Shown piece by piece: positions 8,645 to 18,100 of a DNA stretch of 64,000 bases. The stretch is from Palsa-360 sp963710315 (GTDB lineage: Bacteria > Acidobacteriota > Terriglobia > Acidiferrales > UBA7541), in NCBI GenBank assembly GCA_963710315.1, contig CAVPZW010000002.1:121026-185025 (forward strand), given 5' to 3'. A model generated the notes under the pieces. That model was not told where the DNA came from and ran no database searches. It saw only the letters and a list, made by a program, of their open reading frames with translations. The position numbers were made by a program, and so were the translations under genes. Within the stretch, counting starts at the first letter, position 1; each line of letters opens with the position of its first letter.

Positions 8645-9544
8645 TTGGAATCGACCATCCATGTGTTTTTGAGCTATATGCGCGTCGAACGAGGCCTCGC
8701 GCAGAATACGATACTCTCCTATGGCCGCGACCTGCGAAGATTCGCGGAATTCCTGCGCAAACGGCAAAAGCTGCGCCTGGAGGACGTTACACGGGAAGAC
8801 GTTGTCGATTTCCTTTCCAATCTGTATAAGGAAAAGATGGACAGCCGCTCCGTGGCGCGCTTTCTGGTTTCCATCCGAGGCCTGTACAAGTTCTCGCTGA
8901 TGGAGGGCAAGGTCACCACGGACCCCACGGAAAATTTGGAATCGCCGAAAATCCGCAACAGCCTGCCGACTTATTTGCGGGTGGAGGAAGTCAACAAGCT
9001 GCTGGAGGCCCCCAATCTGGCAACGCCCATCGGATTGAGGGACCGGGCCATGCTTGAAATTTTGTATTCCACGGGATTGCGCGTTTCGGAATTGCTGAAT
9101 CTGCGCATTTCCGATGTCGACATGCGCATCGGCTGCGTGCGTTGCGTCGGCAAGGGAGACAAGGAGCGCCTGGTGCCCATCGGGCGCAAGGCCATCCTGG
9201 CCATCGAGCAATACATGGCGCACGCGCGTCCCAAATTTGCCAAGCCTTCGAGCCCTCCGCCGCACAACCAGGTTCTGCTGCTGACCAGCATCGGCCGCAG
9301 ACTCAGCCGCGTGGGCATTTGGAAGATCCTGCACGATTATGGAGTGCGCCTGGGTTTGCGCGGGCGTCTTACACCGCATAAGCTGCGCCACAGTTTTGCC
9401 ACGCACCTTCTGGAAGGCGGTGCGGACCTCCGCTCGGTCCAGCTCATGCTGGGCCACGCGGATATTTCCACGACTCAGATTTACACGCACGTGGTCGAGG
9501 AGCGCTTGAAGGAAATCTATAAGGCGCATCACCCGCGTGCGTGA
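8645..9544 (+). CDS. xerD: Tyrosine recombinase XerD/XerC
   Basis: A 299-residue site-specific recombinase that resolves chromosome dimers at dif. The N-terminal SAM-like core-binding domain (IHVFLSYMRVERGLAQNTI to LESPK) precedes the catalytic domain. The catalytic residues are visible: Arg in STGLRVSELL, Lys in GKGDKERLVPIG, HxxR in HKLRHSFATHLL, then His in LGHADISTTQIYTH with the nucleophilic Tyr. The start codon is TTG. It sits 6 bp after murJ and 115 bp before the nucleotidyltransferase gene. Calling XerD rather than XerC is based on overall resemblance only. Confidence 0.93.
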   Translation: MESTIHVFLSYMRVERGLAQNTILSYGRDLRRFAEFLRKRQKLRLEDVTREDVVDFLSNLYKEKMDSRSVARFLVSIRGLYKFSLMEGKVTTDPTENLESPKIRNSLPTYLRVEEVNKLLEAPNLATPIGLRDRAMLEILYSTGLRVSELLNLRISDVDMRIGCVRCVGKGDKERLVPIGRKAILAIEQYMAHARPKFAKPSSPPPHNQVLLLTSIGRRLSRVGIWKILHDYGVRLGLRGRLTPHKLRHSFATHLLEGGADLRSVQLMLGHADISTTQIYTHVVEERLKEIYKAHHPRA

Positions 9545-9659
9545 AGGCCGAACGTTACTGCACGGGAACGCTTCCGTGGCACGATAAATGGGACGATAAA
9601 TTCGATCGGGTACGGAGACGCGAAATTCAGCGAAATCTCCGGCCGAGGATGGAAAACGC

Positions 9660-11138
9660 ATGCCTGATTATATGTTTCAGCTGGAAAGCCGGCTTTCTCC
9701 CGAGCAGCGCGCCGCAATGGTTCGCATTCAGGAACTGGCCGTGCAGTTTGAGTCGAATCTCTATCTTGTCGGCGGCGCCGTGCGCGACATGATTTCCGGA
9801 ATGTCCATCCGAGATTTGGACTTCACCATCGAAGGGAATCCCGCGCGCATTGTCCGCGAACTCGAAAAGGGCGGAGCAAAAGTAATTAAGGAAGACGAGG
9901 CGCTGCGCAACGCGGAACTGGTCATGTCCGGGGACGTGGACGCCAGCATCTCCGCCGCGCGCGAGGAAGTTTACGCGCGCCCCGGAACCAAGCCGGAGAC
10001 TCGCTTTTCCACCATCATGGAAGATCTGAGGCGGCGCGATTTTTCGGTCAACGCCATCGCCATTTCCCTGAACGCCAATTCGCGCGGCCTGCTTCTGGAT
10101 CCCACCAACGGCCTGGCAGATCTGGAGCGCCGCGAGATTCGCGCGCTCTCCATTCACAGTTTCACGAACCAGCCCGTGCGTCTGCTGCGTGCGCTGCGCT
10201 ATGAAGCGCGCATGGGCTTCAAGATGGAAACTCGCACGGCGGATTGGTTCAAGCTGGCCATCGAAAGGGAATTGCAACTCACCATCCCGCAAGAGGAGGC
10301 CGGCAACGAATTTCGGCAAGTGGCGCGCGAGGAAAAACCCGGCGCGGTTCTCAAGTCCTGGGAGTCTCACGGCCTGATGGGTGTGGTGCACCCGCTCCTG
10401 GAGAAACGCCATCCCGATTATGAAGCCATCAACCGGATCTTCCGCGTCCGCGAGGATATGGTTTCGTCCGGGCTGCGCCCGCGGCTTTTTGCTCCGGTGA
10501 CCGTCGCCATTCTCGGCAAGCTGAAGGACAGCGAGCGCAAGAGCGTCCTCGGCCGCATGGGTTTGCCTGCCGGGGAATTGCGCGCCGTGCAAGAACTGGA
10601 GGAGGAATCGCTAAAGATTGTGAAGATTCTCTCCGGCCCGAAGACGGCGGCTCCGCGCGACACCTACGCCTTCTTGGAGAAAGCTCCGCTGGAATTTCTG
10701 GCCTACATCCTGGCCGAATCTTCCAACGCCAAAGTGGTTGGAAAAATCAAAACGTATTTCAGCAAATGGAAGCCGCTGCGCCAGGCACTGCCCGGCGTGG
10801 CCATGGAGCTGGAAGTTTTGGGAGTCGAGCGCGGACCCAAGTTCGATAAAGTTGTGGAAGACTTCTTCCAGTTGCAGCTCCTGGGACGCGCGCGCAAGCC
10901 CGAGGACCACGCCAAGATTCTGAGAAAACTTGCCGGCATCAAGGAACTTCCCAAAAAGCCGGAAGAAAAGAAAAAACCGGAAAAAGGAAAGAAGAAGGGC
11001 GAGCCGGATGCGAAACCCGCAGCAGCCGCGCCGTCCGGGCCCGTGACTCCGGAAAAAATACAGCCGCATCGCATGGCGCAGGGCAAGGCCGCTCCCGCTC
11101 CGGCGGCCAAAGCGAAACCAAAGAAGAAGAAAAAGTAG
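9660..11138 (+). CDS. tRNA nucleotidyltransferase / poly(A) polymerase family protein
   Basis: A 492-residue class II nucleotidyltransferase. The active-site motif LVGGAVRDMISG plus DLDF carries the catalytic acidic pair, followed by EDLRRRDFSVNAIAI and PVRLLRALRYEARMGF, typical of CCA-adding enzymes and bacterial poly(A) polymerases. The middle and C-terminal parts are helical. The last ~55 residues are an Ala/Pro/Lys-rich tail (KKPEEKKKPEKGKKKG, ending KPKKKKK) that is probably disordered and RNA-binding. No HD domain is evident. Sequence does not decide between CCA addition and an A- or CC-adding variant; this is the only candidate in the window. Confidence 0.88.
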   Translation: MPDYMFQLESRLSPEQRAAMVRIQELAVQFESNLYLVGGAVRDMISGMSIRDLDFTIEGNPARIVRELEKGGAKVIKEDEALRNAELVMSGDVDASISAAREEVYARPGTKPETRFSTIMEDLRRRDFSVNAIAISLNANSRGLLLDPTNGLADLERREIRALSIHSFTNQPVRLLRALRYEARMGFKMETRTADWFKLAIERELQLTIPQEEAGNEFRQVAREEKPGAVLKSWESHGLMGVVHPLLEKRHPDYEAINRIFRVREDMVSSGLRPRLFAPVTVAILGKLKDSERKSVLGRMGLPAGELRAVQELEEESLKIVKILSGPKTAAPRDTYAFLEKAPLEFLAYILAESSNAKVVGKIKTYFSKWKPLRQALPGVAMELEVLGVERGPKFDKVVEDFFQLQLLGRARKPEDHAKILRKLAGIKELPKKPEEKKKPEKGKKKGEPDAKPAAAAPSGPVTPEKIQPHRMAQGKAAPAPAAKAKPKKKKK

Positions 11139-11230
11139 CAAGGCGGCCTAAAATTCCACTTGCTGCAATCTTCTCCTCCTGCCGCGTTGGCAAAAAAATG
11201 CTCGGGGCAGGAAAAAAGTAGGAGGAAGCC

Positions 11231-13363
11231 ATGCATATGTCCCTTCGAACCGCCTTGGGCGCGATGGTGATTGCAGCCCTCTTGGCTGGCCCTGCCGAGG
11301 CGCGCATCACTCGCGTTCAGATCGCCAAGGCGGAACCTGCATTCGGCGGCATGAGCTTTGGCAGCGTTGGCGCCTACGAACGGCTGACCGGCAAAGCGTT
11401 TGGAGAAGTCGATCCGAAATTGCCGGGCAATGCAATCATCCAGGATATTCAGCTGGCTCCCAGGAATGCCCGCGGCATGGTCGAATACGTCACCGACATC
11501 GACATCCTGCGTCCCGTCGATCGCTCCAAATCCAATGGCATCCTGTTTTTCAATATCATCAATCGCGGCAATAAGGGCGGGCTGTCTCTGTTTAACGCCA
11601 ACGTCCGTGGTGGCGCGGCCGTAAACAATCTGGAGGATGCAGGCGACGGCTTCTTGCTGCGCAAGGGCTACACGCTGATATGGTTCGGTTGGCAGGCGGA
11701 TGTTCTGCCCGGTGGCGGGCGCATGACCATGACCGTTCCCGTGGCGCACAATCCAGACGGATCGACGATCACCGGAGTTGTGAGGAGCGAACTGGTTACG
11801 CAGACTCCAACGAACACGCTATCCATGTCGGGCGGCTGGTTCAGTGGTGGCTCCGCTCCCTATCCCACGGTCAGCACGGACAACCGCGCGCCGCTGGCCG
11901 ACGGTTTTCTCCCCACTCTGACAGTTCGCAACCGGCAACAGGCCCCGCGCATTCCCATCGCGAATACGGAGTGGTCATTCGGCGCTTGCGGACAAAATGG
12001 CGCGCCGCCCACGCCGAGCGCCACGCAGATCTGCTATCCCGCTGGATTCAAGCCCGGCCAACTCTACGAAATTACCTATCGCGCGAAAGACCCGCTCATC
12101 CTGGGCCTGGGCTTTGCCGCCACCAGAGATCTGGGCGCATTCCTAAAGACGGCCGCGAAGGACGACAGCGGGACGGAGAATCCTGTTCTGATCCCCAATG
12201 CGCGCACTTTGGTTATGGGCCAATCGCAAAGCGGGAGATACATCTGCACATTCATCAACCTGGGATTTAATCGCGGCGAGGATGGAAAGATCGTTTTCGA
12301 CGGCGCGTTTCCCGAAATCGGCGGCGGGCTGCTTCCGCTCAACGTGCGCTGGGGCCAGCCGGGACGCGGCGCGGGAAGCGCGGAGGTGGACAATCAAACG
12401 CCCGGCGCGGAGTTTCCGTTTACCTATGGCAGGGAGACGGATCCTCTAACAGGGCGCACCGCGGGCATTCTGGATCGCTGCACAGCCACGCACACTTGCC
12501 CCAAGATTGTGCACGTGGCGACTTCGCTCGAGATGTGGGAACTTCGCCAGTCCCTCGGCTTCACCGATCCGCTGGGTATGAAGGACCTGCCGGACCCGCC
12601 GAATGTGCGCACCTATTTGATGGTTTCCACTCAGCACGCACCGGCAGCGCTGCCCCTGCCGACGCAGGCCCCCTTCGGCGCTTGCCAGCAACAGCCAAAT
12701 CCAAACCCGCATACGTGGACGGTGCGCGCGCTGCTCGAAGCGTTGTCTGCGTGGATCACAACTGGCACTGAACCTCCGCCAAGCGCCCGGCCAACCATCG
12801 CCGCCGGAAACCTGGTTGCCGCCGATCAGGTTCATTTTCCGGCCATCCCTGCAAACAAATATGGCGGTGTGGCCCGTCCTGCGGTGAAATTTTTGGCGCT
12901 CAACAATCCCGATCACGTGCTCGATTTCGGCAAGGATTTTAATCCCACGGACACTAGCGGCATCCTGAACGGGGAACTGCCCCAAGTAGGAACGGCGCGC
13001 TACGGAACGCTGGTCCCTCAAGTGGATGAAGATGGCAACGATCTCGGCGGAATCCGAAATGTGTTCGTGCAGGTTCCCATCGGCACCTACACAGGGTGGA
13101 ATCTTTTCAATAGCCGATTTTTCGAGGATGGTTTCTGCACGCTTACGGGGAGTTTCATTCCGTTTGCCTCCACCATGCAGGAGCGCCTGGCAACGGGAGA
13201 CCCGCGAAAGTCTCTCGAAGAACGCTACTCGAACAAAGATGCGTATGTCGCTGAAGTTAAAAAAGCTGCCGAGAGTTTGGTGAAGCAGCGGTACCTGCTG
13301 CCCGAAGACGCCGCCACGCTAATCAAGCAGGCGGAAGACAACGGCATCCGCCAAGCTCCGTAG
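11231..13363 (+). CDS. Secreted alpha/beta-hydrolase domain protein (Abhydrolase_10 type)
   Basis: A 710-residue protein with a signal peptide (ALGAMVIAALLAGPAEA), so it is periplasmic or secreted. The N-terminal start of the mature protein (ITRVQIAKAEPAFGGMSFG) and GILFFNIINRGNKGG match the large alpha/beta-hydrolase domain family known from Acidobacteria and Proteobacteria. The nucleophile Ser is at about residue 332 in MGQSQSGRYI. The substrate is unknown; these proteins are often annotated as esterase-like. AGGAGGA lies 5-6 bases before the ATG at 11231. It converges on the SMP-30 gene across a REPIN-like repeat. Confidence 0.85.
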   Translation: MHMSLRTALGAMVIAALLAGPAEARITRVQIAKAEPAFGGMSFGSVGAYERLTGKAFGEVDPKLPGNAIIQDIQLAPRNARGMVEYVTDIDILRPVDRSKSNGILFFNIINRGNKGGLSLFNANVRGGAAVNNLEDAGDGFLLRKGYTLIWFGWQADVLPGGGRMTMTVPVAHNPDGSTITGVVRSELVTQTPTNTLSMSGGWFSGGSAPYPTVSTDNRAPLADGFLPTLTVRNRQQAPRIPIANTEWSFGACGQNGAPPTPSATQICYPAGFKPGQLYEITYRAKDPLILGLGFAATRDLGAFLKTAAKDDSGTENPVLIPNARTLVMGQSQSGRYICTFINLGFNRGEDGKIVFDGAFPEIGGGLLPLNVRWGQPGRGAGSAEVDNQTPGAEFPFTYGRETDPLTGRTAGILDRCTATHTCPKIVHVATSLEMWELRQSLGFTDPLGMKDLPDPPNVRTYLMVSTQHAPAALPLPTQAPFGACQQQPNPNPHTWTVRALLEALSAWITTGTEPPPSARPTIAAGNLVAADQVHFPAIPANKYGGVARPAVKFLALNNPDHVLDFGKDFNPTDTSGILNGELPQVGTARYGTLVPQVDEDGNDLGGIRNVFVQVPIGTYTGWNLFNSRFFEDGFCTLTGSFIPFASTMQERLATGDPRKSLEERYSNKDAYVAEVKKAAESLVKQRYLLPEDAATLIKQAEDNGIRQAP

Positions 13364-13390
13364 CCCACATTCCTCACGTTCAAGCGGGGT

Positions 13391-13470
13391 TTAAGTAGCG
13401 CGGGCTTCAGCCTGCGGGGTTTGGTCCTAGCAAGGTCCAAAACCCGCAGGCTGAAGCCCGCGCTACTTAA
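13391..13470. repeat. REPIN-like inverted pair, GCTTCAGC core (copy 1)
   Basis: Two arms of about 28 bp in inverted orientation flank a short spacer. Each arm begins GTAG and contains the self-complementary core GGGCTTCAGCC, followed by TGCGGG. It lies between two convergent genes and could form a long hairpin in either transcript. Confidence 0.85.
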
Positions 13471-13472
13471 AA

Positions 13473-14480
13473 TCACGGCCGAATGCCTGCAATCTTCAAG
13501 TGGATGCGGTACAAGCTGGTTCGTGCCGTAACGTAGAGGGTTTTTCCGTCGGCGTCTCCCCATGCGCAGTTGGCGGGAAGCTCGGGAAACTGGATCGTCC
13601 CCAGAAGTTTTCCTTCGGGCGAAAAAATCATAATTCCCGCAGGCCCCGTGGCGTAGATATTTCCCGCCGTATCAATCTTCATTCCGTCGGGCACATCTTC
13701 TCCGGGAATCTGCGTGGCATCGAAAAATTTGCGGCCGTTGGCCAGAGTCCCGTCCTTGTTCACGTCGAAGACCATCCAGAATTTGTCAGTCCGTGAATTG
13801 GCCACGTACAATTTCTTTTCGTCCGGCGAAAACGCCAAGCCGTTCGGATAGGGCATGTCCTTGGTCAGCAGCGTGAGTTTTCCGGCAGCTGAAATTCGAT
13901 AGACTCCGTTAAAGCCGAGCTCTGGTGTGGGGATGTCCTTTGCATCGGCCGGATAGTTTCGCGAGAGGCCCGTGGGATCCGTAAAGTAAACGTCGCCATT
14001 TTTCTTCAAAACCAGATCGTTCGGACTATTGAAGCGCTCGCCTTCAAAGCGGTCAGCGAGAACCGTGACCGCACCGCTCTTTTCGTATCGCGCCACTCTG
14101 CGATTCCCATGTTCGGCGGCAACCAGACGGCCTTCCCGGTCCAACGTCAGCCCATTCGATCCAATCAAAACTCCGTCCGGATACGTCCCCGAAAAAATCT
14201 GCTTCCGGAAAACGGAAACGTTTCCATCCGGAGTCCATTTCATGATCGCGTTCGCAGGGATGTCGCTAAACAGCAGATATCCCCCGCGCCTATCCCAAAC
14301 CGGCCCCTCCACAAATCGAAAATCCCCGTGAACCTTCTCAACCGTGGCCCCCGCCGGCACGATCTTGTCCAGCCCCGCATCGCTGCGCACAATCGTCTGC
14401 GCCCGCAGCGAGATCGTCGCGGCGCTCATCAGCAGAATGACCGGCAACAATCTGAACAGATTAACAAGTAGTTTTCTCAT
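13473..14480 (-). CDS. Exported SMP-30/gluconolactonase-like beta-propeller protein
   Basis: A 335-residue protein with a signal peptide (LFRLLPVILLMSAATISLRAQ). The propeller repeats of the SMP-30/gluconolactonase/LRE family are visible: FVEGPVWDRRGGYLLFSD, NGLTLDREGRLVAAEHGNRR, FNSPNDLVLKKNGDVYFTDP, YPNGLAFSPDEKKLYVANS and PDGMKIDTAGNIYATGP. The conserved Glu (VEGP), Asn (SPND) and Asp (PDGM region) form the divalent metal site of lactonases. Probable activity is hydrolysis of a sugar lactone in the periplasm; the substrate is not predictable. It stands alone on the minus strand. Confidence 0.9.
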   Translation of the reverse strand: MRKLLVNLFRLLPVILLMSAATISLRAQTIVRSDAGLDKIVPAGATVEKVHGDFRFVEGPVWDRRGGYLLFSDIPANAIMKWTPDGNVSVFRKQIFSGTYPDGVLIGSNGLTLDREGRLVAAEHGNRRVARYEKSGAVTVLADRFEGERFNSPNDLVLKKNGDVYFTDPTGLSRNYPADAKDIPTPELGFNGVYRISAAGKLTLLTKDMPYPNGLAFSPDEKKLYVANSRTDKFWMVFDVNKDGTLANGRKFFDATQIPGEDVPDGMKIDTAGNIYATGPAGIMIFSPEGKLLGTIQFPELPANCAWGDADGKTLYVTARTSLYRIHLKIAGIRP

Positions 14481-14574
14481 GGCACCCCATCCTATTTGCT
14501 ATTTGCGTGAAGCAATTCCGGATTATTCAATGGACCGGGGAAGTATACACGACGGATATCCCGGGCCTTGTACT

Positions 14575-14689
14575 TGAACTTTAATCCCATAACTGCGTCG
14601 GCTCCCTTCGAGCGAGTCGAACTTGATAGCTGTTAGGACGATCAAGGCTCGGAGTTAAGGAGTCAACGCAGTTATAGGATTAAAGTTCA
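14575..14689. repeat. MITE-like element with 31-bp imperfect terminal inverted repeats
   Basis: The 115-bp segment starts TGAACTTTAATCCCATAACT and ends with its near-perfect reverse complement; about 27 of 31 terminal bases pair. It has no coding capacity and sits in a long gap upstream of both the SMP-30 gene and the TonB-dependent receptor. No second copy is present in the window and no clear target duplication is seen. Confidence 0.6.
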
Positions 14690-15157
14690 CAGTATTAACC
14701 GCAAGGGCAAATAGGTGAGTAGTACGTAAGTATGGAGCGTAGGCAATTTCACGCGATTTCAAAGCCCGGGCTGCCCGCCTGCCCATTTGGTTGATCGTCC
14801 ACGGTAAGGCCGAAACGTCCGCTACCGCAGCACGTGATCTGCATCACGAATATATATGACCCGTGTCACTGCGCGCACGTCGTGTGCAAGTGTAGGAACG
14901 TCACCATACATTGCGGGGATGTTTCTAGGTTGAACGGGCGCACGGCCACCAAATCGCTTGCATGCCAGGCAGTTTTTATCCATTTTTCATTCACGGTTTT
15001 TCGGTCGGATGTGGGGGGGTGGAGTTGAGGGCGAATCAGCCACAGGAAAAACGCGTCTCACAGAATGTTGCTATTCCAAAGAGCCGTCCATGCCAGTAGG
15101 ACTCCGGTTCAACCAGTCTTCATACGTTCGAAAGCTTCTCGCCAGGAGAGTGTTGCG
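14690..15157. other. Long 5' gap before the TonB receptor, no gene seen
   Basis: This stretch holds no convincing gene. Short open frames here lack ribosome-binding sites and recognisable products. It presumably carries the promoter and leader of the receptor gene, but I could not pick a clear -35/-10 pair. The only firm element is AGGAGAG at 15144-15150, the receptor's ribosome-binding site. Confidence 0.5.
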
Positions 15158-18100
15158 ATGGAAAGCAATAGGGGTGTGGCGGCTGGATGGAGAAAAGCAA
15201 GCCACGTGCTTGCTTTTATTTTAGGCTCGTTGCTGCTCAGCGTTCCATTATTCTCGCAAGGCACAGCCGGCAGAATTCTAGGAACGGTGATTGACCAAAG
15301 CGGAGGCGCGATCTCCGGCGCTACCGTGATTGTCACGGATGTGGACCGAAACGTTCCTCGAACGTTGAGCACGGGTCCATCGGGAGAGTACAACGCTCCC
15401 AACCTCCTGCCCGGTAATTATAGAGTCCGCGCCGAGGCCAAGGGCTTCAAGGCCTTCGATCGCACGGGCATCATTTTGGAGGTCAATGGAGAGCTTCGCA
15501 TCGACCTTACGCTACAGCCCGGCGAGATGACGCAGACGATCACCGTCAATGAGTCTGTCCCGATGGTCGAGACCACCAACGCCGAACTGGGCGCCACGCT
15601 GCAGAGCGCGATCATTCAAGACATACCCTTGAACGGCCGCAACTTCGAAAACTTGCTGCAACTGAACCCCGGCGTAACGATCTACCCGGGCGGGGCGGGC
15701 GGGACGCAGAGCGCCAACGGACAGCGCCCCCACGACAACGTGTACCTGGTCAACGGCATCATGGCGACTGATCCTTGGATGGGCCAGAGCGTGTTCAACG
15801 CGGTCATGGCCGCGGGCGACGCGGGCACGATCATGCCCATGGATGCCATTGACGAATTCAAGACCGAGGAAAATCCCCGGGCGGAATACGGATGGAAGCC
15901 CGGCGCGATCGTCAACGTCGGGGTCAAGTCAGGCACCAACGGCCTTCACGGGTCCGCGTATGCCTACGGCCGTGATACAGCGTTCGACGCGCGCAATTAC
16001 TTCAACCCGGCAAACGGCGCCAATCCAACGAAACAACCAGTGGAGCTCGAGCAGTTCGGCGCTACCTTGGGCGGGCCCGTCAAGAAAGACAAACTGTTTT
16101 ATTTTGTCAACTTTGAGAGTCAACGCTACGGCATCGGAGCTCCTAATTCCATTACCACACCCATGACGGTATCGGTGCTCGATCCCAATGGGACAGGTTG
16201 CACCACACTCACGACGGTGAATTGCAAAGCGAGTTTAATCAATGCTTGCCAGGACGTGATTGCCAGCGGCGGCACTCCCACTCCCCTGAGCTTATCCCTG
16301 GCCGGCATGGACTCGACCTGCGCCCCCATCCCCTCGAAGTTGACGACGGATGCGGGCGGCAACCAGTTCCAAGGCCTCTTCCCGGTGAACACCACGGGAA
16401 GCGTTCAAACCGACTTAAAGAGCAACAATCGGATCAATGGCGGGCTGGCGAAGGTGAACTACCACCCCAACGACAAAAATCAGTTGGAGGGCATGTATTT
16501 TATCAGCCAGGGCGACAACATCGCGGTGGACGCCCCTATCAGTGAGGTTTCCAGCAACTGGATTACGAATGAACACGCCCGGTCGCAAGCCGCTTCGGGC
16601 GACTGGGCCTATACGCCGAGTTCCACGCTCGTGAACGAGCTTCGCTTCGGATACGCTCACTACGACCAGAGCTACTTCGGCGTTGACTCCAGCCAGAGCG
16701 CCGCAAATTACAATTTCAACGGTCAAACATACGAAATACCGACCGGAATCACCAACCCGCTCTATGGGGGAGCTCCGAGGACTCGATTCAGGGGCTTTTA
16801 TGCCTATCCAGGGGGCGACGGCATCGGCACGGGCTGGCCCAAGATCATCGGTCCCGACGGGGTCCTGGAGTTCGTGGATCACGTTTCGAAAACCCGTGGC
16901 AAACATGCCTTCAAGTTCGGCGGTGAGTTTATTTACAACCAATCCACCACCAATGAAACGGCGAACGCCAGGGGGCAGATTCGCTTCGGAAGTCTGAACG
17001 ACTTCTTTACGGGAACCCTCAGCAATGCGTACTTGTTTACGGGAGACGCGACACGGCACCTCTACAACGAAGGGGTTGCCGGTTTCCTCCAGGATGACTG
17101 GCGACTCACGTCGCGATTCACCCTGAATCTGGGCGTGCGCTACGAACTCAACACCGTCGTGCATGAAAGGCACAGCTTGATGGGGAACTTCGACCCAACA
17201 ATCGGCATCTACCAGACCAACAATCCCTACCACGGCGACCATAACAATTTCTCGCCGCGCGTGGGTTTCGCCTGGGACATTGCCGGGAATGGTAAGACTG
17301 TTCTCCGCGCGGGAGGCGGCATCCTTTACGAGCAAATCAGCTTCGACGTGATGAATGGCGAAGGCAACGTACTCGGCTTGCGCACCTTCCCCACGGGGGT
17401 TCCCCTGTACAACGCCGGCAGTTCGACAGCGCTTCCAGTGAACGGCACTATCAATACTCTAGCCCTGACGTTTGCTGGCAGCGGTCTCACTCCAATGGAT
17501 CAGGCCTGGCAGGCGTTCGATCCCACGAAGCCGGTTTTCGGGACAACTCCGCAAGCAACTCTTTTCGCCAGCGTTGCGAACCCAGCTTGCGGCGATGGTT
17601 TTACTAACCCTAATCCTCCTGGTCCTGGTAACAACCCGAACCTCCCAACCTACCCGGCAGCTCCGGCCCCATGCGAAATCTACGGCGTGAACCCCAATCT
17701 TCGCACTCCTTACGTGAACAACTGGAACATTGACATACAGCGCGCGATCACCAACAACCTCTCGATTGACATCGGCTATGTTGGCAACCATGGCACAAAG
17801 GTGTTGGGGAAGATCAACATCAACCAGCCTGCGCCTGGCGCTGGGTGGACAGCGGCTGCCATCGCGACGTGCTTGGGCAGCTATAATGACGCGACACCCT
17901 ACGACGGTTGCGGAAATAATTTTGGCGGACCTGATCCCAATGCGGAGCAGGCAGCCCAGCCGTTCACGGCGCCTTGCGCCAGCAGTATCAATACCAACGG
18001 GCCGAACACACCGTTGGGTCCGAATGGCTCAGGTGGGCCATTCAACCCTCACAATTCATGCTTTTCATACCTGAGCTACATCACCATGCTCGGCAACCTT

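Noticed and set aside
14834..15028. Short open frame before the TonB receptor
   Set aside because: No ribosome-binding site, no recognisable product and unusual codon use; treated as non-coding.
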